Positions 26,373 through 35,783 are shown, counted from the first letter of the stretch. The stretch: DNA of 64,000 bases from Flagellimonas yonaguniensis (GCF_029193885.1 NZ_JARFVB010000004.1:186001-250000), one strand, 5' to 3'. A program made the numbers and translations. Notes: generated by a model from the sequence alone, not told the origin.

Positions 26373-26805
26373 GAGAGCACTTATACTTTGTACCTTATTG
26401 TTCGGCACCTTTTTGATGCATGCCCAAGGACCTGTTCGGGATCGCATTAAAACACTTAAAGTGGCCTTTATTACCGAACAAGTGGGATTGACCAGTGACG
26501 AGGCCCAACAATTTTGGCCCATTTACAACGCACACGAGGAAACCATGGAGGATATCCGTAGAAAAGAGCGTACGGAAATACATGCCAATATCGCTCGTGC
26601 GCAAGAGCTTTCCTTAAACGAGTCGGAACAGTTATTTGACAACCTGCTTGCCCTCCAATTTGATAAGCAAAAGGCGGAACGGGAGTTCTTGTCCAAACTA
26701 CGAACGGTAATCCCTGCCAAAAAAGTACTGTTGATGGTCAAGGCCGAGGAGGACTTTAAAAAACAAATGATTCAACAGTTCCGCAAACGGAGAGGTCGGG
26801 ATTGA
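26365..26805 (+). CDS. Exported Spy/CpxP/ZraP-like periplasmic protein
   Basis: A 146-residue protein from ATG 26365 with a signal peptide (cleavage near LMHAQ-GP, residue 21). The mature part is all-helical and highly charged (VGLTSDEAQQFWPIYNAHEETMEDIRRKER), resembling the LTxxEAxxFWPIY helix of Spy/CnrX-type periplasmic sensors in Bacteroidetes. Such proteins act as chaperones or as stress sensors for the sigma/anti-sigma pair. It overlaps the anti-sigma gene by 8 nt. The role as sensor is inferred. Confidence 0.8.
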   Translation: MNKRALILCTLLFGTFLMHAQGPVRDRIKTLKVAFITEQVGLTSDEAQQFWPIYNAHEETMEDIRRKERTEIHANIARAQELSLNESEQLFDNLLALQFDKQKAEREFLSKLRTVIPAKKVLLMVKAEEDFKKQMIQQFRKRRGRD

Positions 26806-26830
26806 ACAGGATAAAATCATAAAAAATGGA

Positions 26831-26858
26831 TAAGGAGCCTTAGGGCTTCTTTTTTTTG
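26831..26858 (+). terminator. Weak terminator after the sigma operon
   Basis: An imperfect hairpin around AAGGAGCC-TTA-GGGCTTC is followed by eight T residues. Confidence 0.5.
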
Positions 26859-26916
26859 ATTAAACCTTTTCTAAAAACCACAGTCCTACTATCAGAAACC
26901 ATTAAAATCCAATGTT

Positions 26917-27270
26917 ATGAAACAAATGAAAGTATTTTTGGTTATCGCTGCATTTTTGGGAACCATGATTGGCGCCCAAGCACAAACAAGAACAGTGGTA
27001 AGGGTCTACCCAAAACATGGTACTGTAGTAAGAACGGTATCCAATCCAAGAGTAATAGTCCACAAGAGAACAAATTATTACTACGCCGATGGTGTGTGGT
27101 ACAAAGCCAGTGGAAAAAGATATGTGGTCACAGCTGCGCCAAGAGGTATCAAGGTCAGAACCTTGCCTAGAGGCAGTAAAGTGGTTTACCAAAATGGAAG
27201 AAGGTTATACCGATACCGAGGCGTATGGTACAAAAGAAGAGGGCGCCACTACGTGGTCGTAAACGTATAG
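26917..27270 (+). CDS. Small secreted DUF6515-type protein
   Basis: A 117-residue exported basic protein (signal peptide to about residue 22, AQAQ-TR). The mature chain has two short repeats of a YYYADGVWYK and YRYRGVWYKRRGRHYVVV motif, rich in Arg, Tyr and Val, which is the pattern of the DUF6515 family. Function unknown; it may be a surface or cell-wall-associated protein. It is monocistronic and followed by a strong terminator shared with the convergent gene. Confidence 0.8.
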   Translation: MKQMKVFLVIAAFLGTMIGAQAQTRTVVRVYPKHGTVVRTVSNPRVIVHKRTNYYYADGVWYKASGKRYVVTAAPRGIKVRTLPRGSKVVYQNGRRLYRYRGVWYKRRGRHYVVVNV

Positions 27271-27300
27271 TTTTTGATTGATTTGTTTTTAGTTAGTTTA

Positions 27301-27327
27301 AAAGCGGCAATTTTTGCCGCTTTTTTT
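27301..27327. terminator. Strong bidirectional terminator
   Basis: Ten-bp arms AAAGCGGCAA and TTGCCGCTTT around TTT, with T residues on both strands. It serves the DUF6515 gene and the convergent lipoprotein gene, whose stop codon lies at its right end. Confidence 0.85.
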
Positions 27328-28357
27328 ATTTAAAGTCCAATTTTGCTATCCTCTTGCTGCCTGCGGCAAAAGCAGTGGAATCATTCAAAAAGCGAAGGGT
27401 ATAAAAAGGCTCCTCGCTCAATGGTTTCCAGCTATTACCACCATCAGAGGAATACGAAATCCCAGTAAACCCAGCTGCAACCAATGCTTGACCCTTTGAA
27501 TTGGGAACAAACTGCACACAACTTTTGTAACCCGGTTCCTGTCCATCGGCAACCAATTGCCACGTTTTACCCCCGTCAACCGTTTTTATCTTATTGGCAT
27601 TGTTGGATTCTGGTTGGGTGTAATCCCCCCCTATCGCAAATCCAAGATTTTCATCAAAAAAGTCCATGGAATAGATACCCTGTGTCGGTTCATCCGAAAT
27701 CATCGGGGTTTCCTGTATTTCCCAAGTCATACCCTTATCGCTGGAAAAATAAATCCTTCCTTCCGTGGAGCCGACCCAGACCTTGTTACCTTTGACCACA
27801 ATATTACTGTTACTGGCTGCAAAAGCCCCCTCCCCTTCTATGCCTTCAGGTAAATCCGAGCAAGGAATTTTGGTCCAGGAATTCCCGCCATCCCTCGTAA
27901 TGATAATGGAAAAACACCCATCCACCGTATCGCCAACGGCAATACCTTCTTTATCGTTCCAAAACGTAAGGCTATCATAAAAAACGCCTTCCCCCTCTTC
28001 CGTATAGACCAATTCCATTTGGCCATTCACACCAGTTTTATACAACAAGGCAGGGCTTTCCACAGAGAGCATGAAGAAATCATTGGACGTATGGCCCACC
28101 GCCCTAAAATGAGGTATGATGGAATCAAACTTCTGTACATTCGACATCACTTTGAGGGAATTCACATCCACAGTGCCATACATACCATTGCTACCTGCAA
28201 AAGCCAAGGTTTGAGCGTCCAAAAAAGTTATCGCGCGAATGCTTACGGAATCTTCAAAAACCGGAGTTACAACAACTGTTTTAAATGGTTGCTTCTTTGG
28301 CTCCTCGGCACAGGAAATTAAAACTAGGATGGCAAAAAGGGAAATGATCGACCTCAT
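27326..28357 (-). CDS. Beta-propeller lipoprotein (BNR/Ycf48-like repeats)
   Basis: A 343-residue protein from ATG 28357 with a lipobox LISC (Cys16). Repeats with the Asp-box pattern SxDxGxTW are visible: ITRDGGNSWTKI, SSDKGMTWEIQ, TVDGGKTWQLV and SSDGGNSWKPL. This is a sialidase/Ycf48-type propeller. Bacterial relatives are mostly called oxidoreductases or photosystem-assembly-like proteins without proof. It probably sits on the periplasmic side of a membrane. A longer N terminus from ATG 28402 would bury the signal peptide and is unlikely. Confidence 0.82.
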   Translation of the reverse strand: MRSIISLFAILVLISCAEEPKKQPFKTVVVTPVFEDSVSIRAITFLDAQTLAFAGSNGMYGTVDVNSLKVMSNVQKFDSIIPHFRAVGHTSNDFFMLSVESPALLYKTGVNGQMELVYTEEGEGVFYDSLTFWNDKEGIAVGDTVDGCFSIIITRDGGNSWTKIPCSDLPEGIEGEGAFAASNSNIVVKGNKVWVGSTEGRIYFSSDKGMTWEIQETPMISDEPTQGIYSMDFFDENLGFAIGGDYTQPESNNANKIKTVDGGKTWQLVADGQEPGYKSCVQFVPNSKGQALVAAGFTGISYSSDGGNSWKPLSEEPFYTLRFLNDSTAFAAGSKRIAKLDFK

Positions 28358-28391
28358 AATATTTATTTTCCTCAAAAGTAAGCAGAAATCA

Positions 28392-28399
28392 TACCTTTG
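28392..28399 (+). promoter_or_regulatory. Putative -10 box of the RsmB-like gene
   Basis: TACCTTTG matches TAnnTTTG and ends 14 nt before the ATG, giving a very short leader. Confidence 0.5.
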
Positions 28400-28413
28400 C
28401 AACCTTATTTTAT

Positions 28414-29631
28414 ATGATGCGTTTACACAGAAACTTGGTATTTGCCGTAATTGATGCCCTTCACATGATTTTTAACGAGGGGGAATATGCCGATAAAGTG
28501 ATTGAAAAAGTACTTCGTTATGATAAACGTTGGGGTTCTCGTGACCGGGGGTTTATTGCCGAGACCACCTACGATATCGTTCGATGGAAACGTCTCTATT
28601 CCGAAATAGCCGAGGTGCACGAACCTTACAGCAAACCCCATTTGTTTCGATTGTTCGGGGTTTGGTGTGTATTGCGAGGTATCCGAATTCCTGATTGGAA
28701 ACAGTTGGAAGGTACACCCGAACGTCGCATAAAAGGCAGATTTGATGAATTGTCCAAAATCCGAAAGTTCAGGGAATCGATTCCCGACTGGATGGATGAA
28801 CTGGGAGAAAAATCGTTGGGCAACGAACTTTGGACCAAAGAGATCGCCGCCCAAAACCAGCAAGCCGATGTGATTCTACGGACGAATACGCTAAAAGTCC
28901 CAAAACCACAATTAAAATCATTTTTGGCCAAGGAGGATATTGCCACCGAATTTATTGAAGGGTATCCAGACGCCCTAAAACTTGTTGAGCGTCAAAATGT
29001 GTTTGTGACCCAAGCCTTTAAGGATGGTTTGTTCGAAGTACAAGACGCCTCTTCCCAATTGGTTGCCCCTTTTTTGGAAGTGGAACCTGGACAACGTGTG
29101 GTGGATGCCTGCGCAGGTGCAGGTGGAAAAACACTTCATTTGGCTTCACAAATGCAGAACAAAGGGCAATTGATTGCTTTGGACATCTATGAAAGTAAAC
29201 TGAAAAAACTCAAGAAAAGAGCCCGACGCAATGGCGTGCACAATGTGGAAACCCGCGTGATTGATTCCACCAAAGTGATCAAAAAACTACACAATAGTGC
29301 CGATAGGTTATTACTTGATGCTCCTTGTTCAGGTTTGGGAGTCATCAAAAGAAACCCTGACTCCAAATGGAAACTGGAACCAGAATTCGTGGACCGAATC
29401 ATGGGAGTTCAGCAAGATATCCTTCATAATTACAGTAAAATGGTCAAAAAAGGAGGGCAAATGGTCTATGCCACCTGTTCCATTCTACCCCAAGAAAATT
29501 CAGAGCAAGTCAAAAAGTTCTTGGAATCCGAAAATGGAAAGGACTTTGAGTTTGTAAAAGAGCGAAACGTTTTTGCTTCGGAAACAGGATTTGATGGATT
29601 TTATATGGCCTTGTTGAAGAAGAAAGGATAA
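28414..29631 (+). CDS. RsmB/NOP family RNA m5C methyltransferase
   Basis: A 405-residue SAM-dependent methyltransferase. It has a helical N-terminal domain, a PUA-like linker, and the catalytic domain with SAM-binding motif VVDACAGAGGKTLHLA near residue 231, motif IV LLDAPCSGLGVIKRNPD near residue 302 (Cys of PC) and motif VI YATCSILPQEN near 352 (catalytic Cys). The two cysteines are the hallmark of NOL1/NOP2/Sun RNA cytosine-5 methylases. RsmB methylates C967 of 16S rRNA; this protein may target 16S rRNA but the residue is not proven. The start may be ATG 28414 or 28417. Confidence 0.9.
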   Translation: MMRLHRNLVFAVIDALHMIFNEGEYADKVIEKVLRYDKRWGSRDRGFIAETTYDIVRWKRLYSEIAEVHEPYSKPHLFRLFGVWCVLRGIRIPDWKQLEGTPERRIKGRFDELSKIRKFRESIPDWMDELGEKSLGNELWTKEIAAQNQQADVILRTNTLKVPKPQLKSFLAKEDIATEFIEGYPDALKLVERQNVFVTQAFKDGLFEVQDASSQLVAPFLEVEPGQRVVDACAGAGGKTLHLASQMQNKGQLIALDIYESKLKKLKKRARRNGVHNVETRVIDSTKVIKKLHNSADRLLLDAPCSGLGVIKRNPDSKWKLEPEFVDRIMGVQQDILHNYSKMVKKGGQMVYATCSILPQENSEQVKKFLESENGKDFEFVKERNVFASETGFDGFYMALLKKKG

Positions 29632-29635
29632 AGGC

Positions 29636-29663
29636 ATGTCACATCGAGCGCAGTCGAGATGTC
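29636..29663. repeat. Dispersed palindromic repeat copy
   Basis: GTCACATCGAGCGCAGTCGA followed by GATGTC, a copy of the repeat also found at 2681-2710 and inside purL, sitting 4 nt after the methyltransferase stop codon. Confidence 0.75.
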
Positions 29664-29710
29664 TATTTATATTTGAAAAAATCTACGCAATTAGAGTCAA
29701 ACAAACCATG

Positions 29711-29735
29711 GATTCCTTCTTTTGCAGGAATGACA
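29711..29735. repeat. Second dispersed repeat family (GATTCC...GGAATGAC)
   Basis: Arms ATTCCT and AGGAAT around TCTTTTGC, ending in GAATGAC. A related copy lies inverted at 49701-49725. The rest of the 413-bp gap before purL has no convincing gene; only short frames built on repeats are present. Confidence 0.65.
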
Positions 29736-30004
29736 CCAACTCCTATCCCTAATATCTCATTCCACGCGGATGCTGAACGTGGTCAAAGCACAATACGGAA
29801 TCCAAAAATGGGATTACAAAATCATAGTAGCTTACCCGCAAGCCTTTCCATTTCATCGCTCCCACCCAAAATCAAACACAAGGAAAAGGATTTTATATTG
29901 GATTTGAAATCAGCCTATCCACCTTTTGGATTGAAGAATTCACTATCAACAGCACTTCGTTAACAAAACACCTGTGCTGTAGGATGAATTACGTTGCAAA
30001 ATCG

Positions 30005-30012
30005 TATTTTTG
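30005..30012 (+). promoter_or_regulatory. Putative -10 box of purL
   Basis: TATTTTTG matches TAnnTTTG, 32 nt before the purL start codon. Confidence 0.5.
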
Positions 30013-30044
30013 CACTTTCTTAAACCGTTCAACGCAAAGATTGT

Positions 30045-33000
30045 ATGATCCATTTTTTTGGGGACAAGGCGACCAAGGTTTTTGCCGTCCAAACCGCTCA
30101 GGAAATCACTCAGGAAGATAGTAACAAACTGACATGGTTGTTTGGCAACCAGCCTAAAATTGAAGCGGCGTCACTCGACGCCTTTTTTGTTGGGCCACGT
30201 GCCGCGATGATTACTCCTTGGAGTACCAACGCTACCGAAATTACCCAAAACATGGGTGTCACAGGAATTATTCGTATCGAAGAATTCCATGCCATTGAAG
30301 AAAGTTTTACCGATTTTGATCCAATGCTTTCTCAAAAATACACCTCTTTGGGACAAGATGTTTTCACTATCGATATTGTTCCAGAGGCCATAATGGAGAT
30401 TGATGATATTGCAGCATACAATGAAAAAGAAGGTTTGGCCCTGAGCGAGGAAGAGGTTGAATATTTGGAAGGCCTTGCCAAAAAATTGGGACGTAAGTTG
30501 ACGGATTCCGAAGTATTTGGATTTAGCCAAGTGAATTCTGAGCACTGTAGACACAAAATATTCAATGGAACTTTTGTGATTGATGGTGAAGAAAAACCCT
30601 CTTCCCTTTTCAAACTGATCAAGAAAACATCCGAAGCAAATCCTAACGATATTGTTTCGGCATATAAAGACAATGTTGCCTTTATAAAAGGACCAAAAGC
30701 AATCCAGTTTGCACCAAAAACTGCCGACCAACCTGATTTCTATGAAGAAAAGGAATTTGATTCCGTACTATCGTTAAAAGCGGAAACCCACAACTTCCCA
30801 ACCACGGTGGAGCCATTCAACGGTGCCGCTACCGGTTCTGGAGGCGAGATTCGTGACCGTTTGGCGGGCGGAAAAGGTTCGTTGCCTTTGGCAGGAACCG
30901 CAGTCTACATGACTTCCTACTCCCGATTAGAGGAAAACCGTCCATGGGAAAACGGAATGGAAGAAAGAGAATGGTTGTACCAAACCCCAATGGATATTTT
31001 GATCAAGGCATCCAACGGTGCATCCGATTTTGGAAATAAATTCGGTCAACCCTTGATCGCTGGTTCAGTACTGACTTTTGAACATGAGGAAGAAGCTAGA
31101 AAACTGGGCTTCGACAAAGTAATTATGATGGCTGGAGGTATCGGTTACGGAAAAACCGACCAAGCCCTGAAAGACACTCCAAGCAAGGGAGACAGAATAG
31201 TCGTTCTAGGTGGGGACAATTATCGTATAGGAATGGGGGGAGCTGCCGTATCCAGTGCAGATACAGGAGAATTCAGCTCTGCTATTGAGTTAAATGCAGT
31301 ACAGCGTTCCAACCCAGAAATGCAAAAAAGAGCATCGAACGCAGTTCGTGGATTGTTTGAAAGTCACGATAATCCTATTGTTTCCATTCATGATCACGGA
31401 GCTGGAGGACACCTCAACTGTTTGTCCGAATTGGTAGAGGAAACTGGAGGAACCATTGATACCGATAAATTGCCTATTGGAGACCCTACTCTTTCCAAAA
31501 AGGAACTGATCGGAAACGAATCCCAAGAAAGAATGGGATTGGTAATCGGCGAAAAAGATTTGGATCTATTGGACCGAGTTTCGGCCCGTGAACGCTCCCC
31601 TATGTACAATGTGGGTGAAGTTACAGGCGACCTTACTTTTAAATTCACTTCTGGCGAAACCGGCGAAACGCCGATGAACCTCGAACTTTCCGATATGTTC
31701 GGAAGTTCTCCAAAAACCATTATGGCAGATAAAACTGCCCAAAAAAAATATCCAACACTTGCTTATTCGCTGGAACACTTTCATGATTATTTGGAGCAAG
31801 TACTGCAATTGGAAGCAGTAGCCTGTAAAGATTGGTTGACCAACAAAGTAGACCGATGTGTTGGCGGTCGTGTTGCAAAGCAACAATGTGCAGGACCATT
31901 GCAATTACCTTTGAACAACTGTGGTGTAATGGCCCTTGATTTTAAAGGAAAAGAAGGGATTGCCACAAGCATTGGCCACTCCCCTATCTCAGCTTTGATC
32001 GACCCTGTTGCAGGTAGTAGAAACAGTGTCGCGGAATCGTTGACCAATATTGTTTGGGCACCGCTGAAAGATGGTCTAAAATCCGTATCGCTATCCGCCA
32101 ACTGGATGTGGCCCTGCAGAAATGAAGGTGAAGATGCCCGTTTGTACTCGGCCGTGGAGTCTTTATCAGAATTTGCGATAGATCTGGGTATCAATGTACC
32201 CACTGGGAAAGATTCACTTTCCATGAAACAAAAATATAAGGATGCAGAAGTACTGTCCCCTGGAACGGTAATCATTTCTGCTGCTGCCAATTGTGACAAC
32301 ATCAACCAAGTAGTGGAGCCTGTTTTGCAGAAAGATGGCGGTAATATTTACTACATCAATCTATCCAAGGACAACCACAAATTGGGTGGTTCTTCTTTTG
32401 CCCAGATTTTAAATGGCATTGGTGATGAGGCCCCATCCGTTTTGGATGCAGGCTATTTCAAGACCGCTTTCAATATGCTGCAAAAACTCATCAAAGACGG
32501 GCAGATTTTAGCAGGTCATGATGTGGCATCAGGTGGTTTGATTACCACTCTTTTGGAGCTTTGCTTTGCAGATAACGATTTGGGTGCCGACTTGGATTTG
32601 TCCAACTTGGGTGAACAGGACATCATCAAACTATTGTTCTCTGAAAATATTGGTGTGGTGTTCCAAGCTAAAGATGCTTCAGTAGAAAATGAATTGAAAG
32701 CTATGGGTGTTGAATTTACCAAAATCGGTACTCCAACCTCAGAAAGCACCTTGAAAATCAAAAATAACGGCATTGAAATAGGGTTGAACATTGCCTCCTT
32801 GCGTGATACTTGGTTCAAAACATCGTATCTATTGGACAACAAACAAACCGCGAATGGTTTGGCCAAGGACCGCTATGACAATTACAAGAAACAGGCATTA
32901 AAATATGTTTTCCCAGAAAACTTTGATGGTAAACTGTCATCTCGAGCGCAGTCGAGAGACAACAATCGACCAAAAGCGGCCATTCTACGTGAAAAAGGAA

Positions 33001-33719
33001 GCAATTCCGAACGCGAAATGGCCAACGCGATGTACTTGGCCGGTTTTGATGTAAAAGATGTACACATGACCGACCTTATCACCGGGAGGGAGAACTTGGA
33101 AGACATCCAATTCATCGGTGCGGTTGGTGGCTTCTCCAACTCCGATGTGTTGGGAAGTGCAAAAGGTTGGGCAGGTGCCTTTAAATACAACGAAAAGGCC
33201 AACAAGGCTTTAAAAGATTTCTTTGCCAGACCTGACACACTTTCTGTTGGTATATGCAACGGTTGCCAGTTGTTTATGGAGTTGGACCTTATCAATCCAG
33301 AGCACGACACGCATGGCAGAATGACCTATAACGATTCGCACAAACACGAGAGTAATTTCACTTCAGTGAAGATTCAGGAAAACAACTCGGTAATGTTGTC
33401 CAATATGGCTGGTACCACATTGGGTGTTTGGATCAGTCATGGCGAGGGTAAATTCAGTCTGCCACATACCGAAGATCAATACAACATTGTGGCCAAATAT
33501 GGTTACGAAGGCTATCCCGCCAATCCAAACGGAAGTGATTACAACACGGCCATGCTTTGCGATAGAACCGGTAGACACTTGGTGACCATGCCTCACATTG
33601 AGCGTTCCACCTTCCCTTGGAATTGGGCATACTATCCAAAGGATAGAACGGATGTGGTTTCCCCATGGTTACAAGCATTCGTAAATGCCAGGGAATGGTT
33701 GGAAAACTTGGAAGATTAG
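30045..33719 (+). CDS. purL: Phosphoribosylformylglycinamidine synthase, large single-chain form
   Basis: A 1224-residue enzyme of de novo purine synthesis that converts FGAR, glutamine and ATP to FGAM. Domains in order: PurS-like N terminus, linker, two AIRS-type halves (catalytic VLSLKAETHNFPTTVEPFNG near residue 243; SVAESLTNI in the second half), and a C-terminal class I glutamine amidotransferase (RPKAAILREKGSNSE at 975; nucleophile in VGICNGCQ near residue 1070; HGEGKF with catalytic His). Residues 965-972 (SSRAQSRD) in the linker just before the amidotransferase domain are encoded by a palindromic repeat, see that entry. Otherwise the length and motifs are normal. Confidence 0.96.
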   Translation: MIHFFGDKATKVFAVQTAQEITQEDSNKLTWLFGNQPKIEAASLDAFFVGPRAAMITPWSTNATEITQNMGVTGIIRIEEFHAIEESFTDFDPMLSQKYTSLGQDVFTIDIVPEAIMEIDDIAAYNEKEGLALSEEEVEYLEGLAKKLGRKLTDSEVFGFSQVNSEHCRHKIFNGTFVIDGEEKPSSLFKLIKKTSEANPNDIVSAYKDNVAFIKGPKAIQFAPKTADQPDFYEEKEFDSVLSLKAETHNFPTTVEPFNGAATGSGGEIRDRLAGGKGSLPLAGTAVYMTSYSRLEENRPWENGMEEREWLYQTPMDILIKASNGASDFGNKFGQPLIAGSVLTFEHEEEARKLGFDKVIMMAGGIGYGKTDQALKDTPSKGDRIVVLGGDNYRIGMGGAAVSSADTGEFSSAIELNAVQRSNPEMQKRASNAVRGLFESHDNPIVSIHDHGAGGHLNCLSELVEETGGTIDTDKLPIGDPTLSKKELIGNESQERMGLVIGEKDLDLLDRVSARERSPMYNVGEVTGDLTFKFTSGETGETPMNLELSDMFGSSPKTIMADKTAQKKYPTLAYSLEHFHDYLEQVLQLEAVACKDWLTNKVDRCVGGRVAKQQCAGPLQLPLNNCGVMALDFKGKEGIATSIGHSPISALIDPVAGSRNSVAESLTNIVWAPLKDGLKSVSLSANWMWPCRNEGEDARLYSAVESLSEFAIDLGINVPTGKDSLSMKQKYKDAEVLSPGTVIISAAANCDNINQVVEPVLQKDGGNIYYINLSKDNHKLGGSSFAQILNGIGDEAPSVLDAGYFKTAFNMLQKLIKDGQILAGHDVASGGLITTLLELCFADNDLGADLDLSNLGEQDIIKLLFSENIGVVFQAKDASVENELKAMGVEFTKIGTPTSESTLKIKNNGIEIGLNIASLRDTWFKTSYLLDNKQTANGLAKDRYDNYKKQALKYVFPENFDGKLSSRAQSRDNNRPKAAILREKGSNSEREMANAMYLAGFDVKDVHMTDLITGRENLEDIQFIGAVGGFSNSDVLGSAKGWAGAFKYNEKANKALKDFFARPDTLSVGICNGCQLFMELDLINPEHDTHGRMTYNDSHKHESNFTSVKIQENNSVMLSNMAGTTLGVWISHGEGKFSLPHTEDQYNIVAKYGYEGYPANPNGSDYNTAMLCDRTGRHLVTMPHIERSTFPWNWAYYPKDRTDVVSPWLQAFVNAREWLENLED
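32936..32960. repeat. Palindromic repeat inserted in frame within purL
   Basis: The 25-nt copy GTCATCTCGAGCGCAGTCGA plus GAGAC has perfect 6-bp arms TCTCGA and TCGAGA around GCGCAG. It is translated as SSRAQSRD in the linker between the synthase and glutaminase parts of PurL and keeps the reading frame. Intergenic relatives lie at 2681-2710 and 29636-29663. Confidence 0.85.
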
Positions 33720-33846
33720 TATAAAACACAGCCAATAGGAGTGAAAAATTGGGGATTTTTCAAAATTTACCCAAGGTAATTGTTAAATCTGTTTCATAGT
33801 TATGGTCTGATTTGCTAATTTGCAATCGCTTTACATAAAACTTACT

Positions 33847-35616
33847 ATGCAAACTGTTACCCGATTATTTGATTTCCCATACTATCAACTTGAAAAACAC
33901 CCCTTAGAAAAATCATTGGTCACTAAAAGTGACAGTAAATGGATAGCTACATCCACACAAGAATATATAGACAAATCCAATGCTATAAGTAGAGCTTTGC
34001 TTCGTATGGGGGTAAAGCCCAACGATAAGATCGCCATTATTTCCATGACCAACCGAACGGAATGGAACATCATGGACATAGGAGTACTTCAGATTGGGGC
34101 ACAAACCGTTCCGATATACCCCACAATTTCGGAGGACGATTATGAATATATCCTCAACCATTCCGAAGCAAAATATTGTTTTGTTTCTTGTGGTGAAGTG
34201 TTGGAAAAAGTACTTGCCATCAGTTCCAAAATCAAAAAACTGGAAGATATATATTCCTTTAATACGCTTGATAATTGCAAAAACTGGAGCGAGGTTTTGG
34301 AAATGGGGGCAGACACATCCAACCAAGATGAAGTCGAAAAATTAAAAGACAGTGTTGCGCCAGACGATTTGGCCACCTTGATTTATACTTCTGGAACTAC
34401 AGGAAGACCAAAGGGGGTAATGCTATCGCACAACAATATAGTATCCAATGTGGTATCCAGTAAAACCAGGGTTCCTTTTGAAACTGGTGGAACCGCACTC
34501 AGCTTTCTACCCGTATGCCACATTTTTGAGCGAATGATCTTGTACCTATATCAGTACTGCGGTGTTGAAATTTACTTTGCCGAAGGGTTGGACAAAATCA
34601 GTGATAACATAAAGGAGGTAAAACCCAACGTAATGACCGTGGTTCCAAGATTGTTGGAAAAAGTATATGATGCCATTATCGCCAAGGGAGCGGCATTAAC
34701 AGGAATTAAAAAGAAACTCTTTTTCTGGGCCGTGGAAGTGGGACTTAAATTTGAACCTTATGGAGTCAATGGTTGGTGGTACGCAAAAAAATTAGGGCTT
34801 GCCAGAAAACTTATCTTCAGTAAATGGAAAGAAGGCCTTGGAGGAAACCTATCCGTAATGGTTTCCGGTAGTGCTGCCCTTCAACCTAGGTTGGCCCGTA
34901 TCTTTGGTGCTGCCGATATGCCCGTTATGGAAGGTTACGGACTTACAGAAACCTCCCCTGTAATTGCTGTGAACGACCAACGCAATAAAGGTTGGAAAAT
35001 CGGCACCGTAGGTAGAATGATAGATGGCGTAGAGGTAAAAATCGCAGAAGATGGCGAGATTCTTTGCAAAGGTCCCAATGTAATGATGGGCTACTATAAA
35101 GATCCTGATAAAACCGCAGAGGTAATGACCGATGCCTATTTCCATACTGGGGATATCGGTGAAATTGATGCCGAAGGATTTTTGCGCATTACCGATCGCA
35201 AAAAAGAAATGTTCAAGACATCCGGCGGAAAATATGTGGCTCCACAATTATTGGAAAACCGTTTTAAACAATCCAGGTTCATCGAGCAGATCATGGTAAT
35301 CGGTGAGGGTGAAAAAATGCCCGCCGCTTTGATTCAGCCCAACTTTGAATTTGTAAAGGAATGGGCCAAGCGATACCATATTGAATTAGGGTCCAATGAT
35401 GAATTGGTGAAAAATGAAAAAGTAATTGCCCGCATACAAGAGGAAGTGGACTGGGCCAACCAAGAGTTTGCCAAATGGGAAAAAGTGAAACAATTTAGAC
35501 TTACACCTGACATCTGGAGTGTAGAAGCAGGCCACCTTACCCCTACCATGAAACTCAAACGGAAGCCCGTTAAGGAAATGTACCTTGAGCTGTACAATGA
35601 TATTTATGGACATTGA
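33847..35616 (+). CDS. Long-chain acyl-CoA synthetase (AMP-forming)
   Basis: A 589-residue ANL-superfamily adenylating enzyme. The AMP-binding signature is YTSGTTGRPKGVMLSH near residue 181, the second motif is YGLTETSPV near 360, and YFHTGDIGEIDAEGFLRITDRKKEMFKTSGGKYVAP near 433 onward gives the hinge and C-terminal domain motifs. It activates fatty acids as acyl-CoA, supplying the downstream beta-oxidation operon. ATG 33847 is preferred over a TTG 27 nt upstream. No signal peptide; it is probably a peripheral inner-membrane enzyme. Confidence 0.93.
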   Translation: MQTVTRLFDFPYYQLEKHPLEKSLVTKSDSKWIATSTQEYIDKSNAISRALLRMGVKPNDKIAIISMTNRTEWNIMDIGVLQIGAQTVPIYPTISEDDYEYILNHSEAKYCFVSCGEVLEKVLAISSKIKKLEDIYSFNTLDNCKNWSEVLEMGADTSNQDEVEKLKDSVAPDDLATLIYTSGTTGRPKGVMLSHNNIVSNVVSSKTRVPFETGGTALSFLPVCHIFERMILYLYQYCGVEIYFAEGLDKISDNIKEVKPNVMTVVPRLLEKVYDAIIAKGAALTGIKKKLFFWAVEVGLKFEPYGVNGWWYAKKLGLARKLIFSKWKEGLGGNLSVMVSGSAALQPRLARIFGAADMPVMEGYGLTETSPVIAVNDQRNKGWKIGTVGRMIDGVEVKIAEDGEILCKGPNVMMGYYKDPDKTAEVMTDAYFHTGDIGEIDAEGFLRITDRKKEMFKTSGGKYVAPQLLENRFKQSRFIEQIMVIGEGEKMPAALIQPNFEFVKEWAKRYHIELGSNDELVKNEKVIARIQEEVDWANQEFAKWEKVKQFRLTPDIWSVEAGHLTPTMKLKRKPVKEMYLELYNDIYGH

Positions 35617-35671
35617 ACCAATGTTCAATTTACAATGGACCGATAGCAATAGGCAACAATCAATGATTTGT

Positions 35672-35730
35672 TGTCATTTAGAGCTGGTATCCTGAGTGCA
35701 GTCAAAGGAGCAGTCGAGAAATCTCTTTTT
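35672..35730. repeat. Degenerate, partly duplicated repeat copy
   Basis: GTGCAGTCAAAGGAGCAGTC followed by GAGAAATCTC resembles two decayed copies of the GCGCAGTCGAGA repeat in tandem, in the gap before the MarR gene. Confidence 0.5.
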
Positions 35731-35762
35731 AAGATTCTTGCAAAACATCTGTCATTCATATT

Positions 35763-35783
35763 ATCCCGATAGCTATCGCGGAT
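35763..35783. repeat. Third dispersed repeat (ATCCCGATAGCTATCG type)
   Basis: A near-palindrome ATCCCGATAGCTATCG followed by CGGAT. A relative lies at 49760-49783 (ATCCCGATAACTATCGAG). Confidence 0.6.

Noticed and set aside
27014..27192. Antisense open frame across the DUF6515 gene
   Set aside because: Shadow of the real coding frame; its codons reflect the repetitive Tyr/Arg sequence on the other strand.
29673..29963. 96-codon open frame before purL
   Set aside because: It is built largely from dispersed repeats and has unusual composition; no start context or family match is visible.
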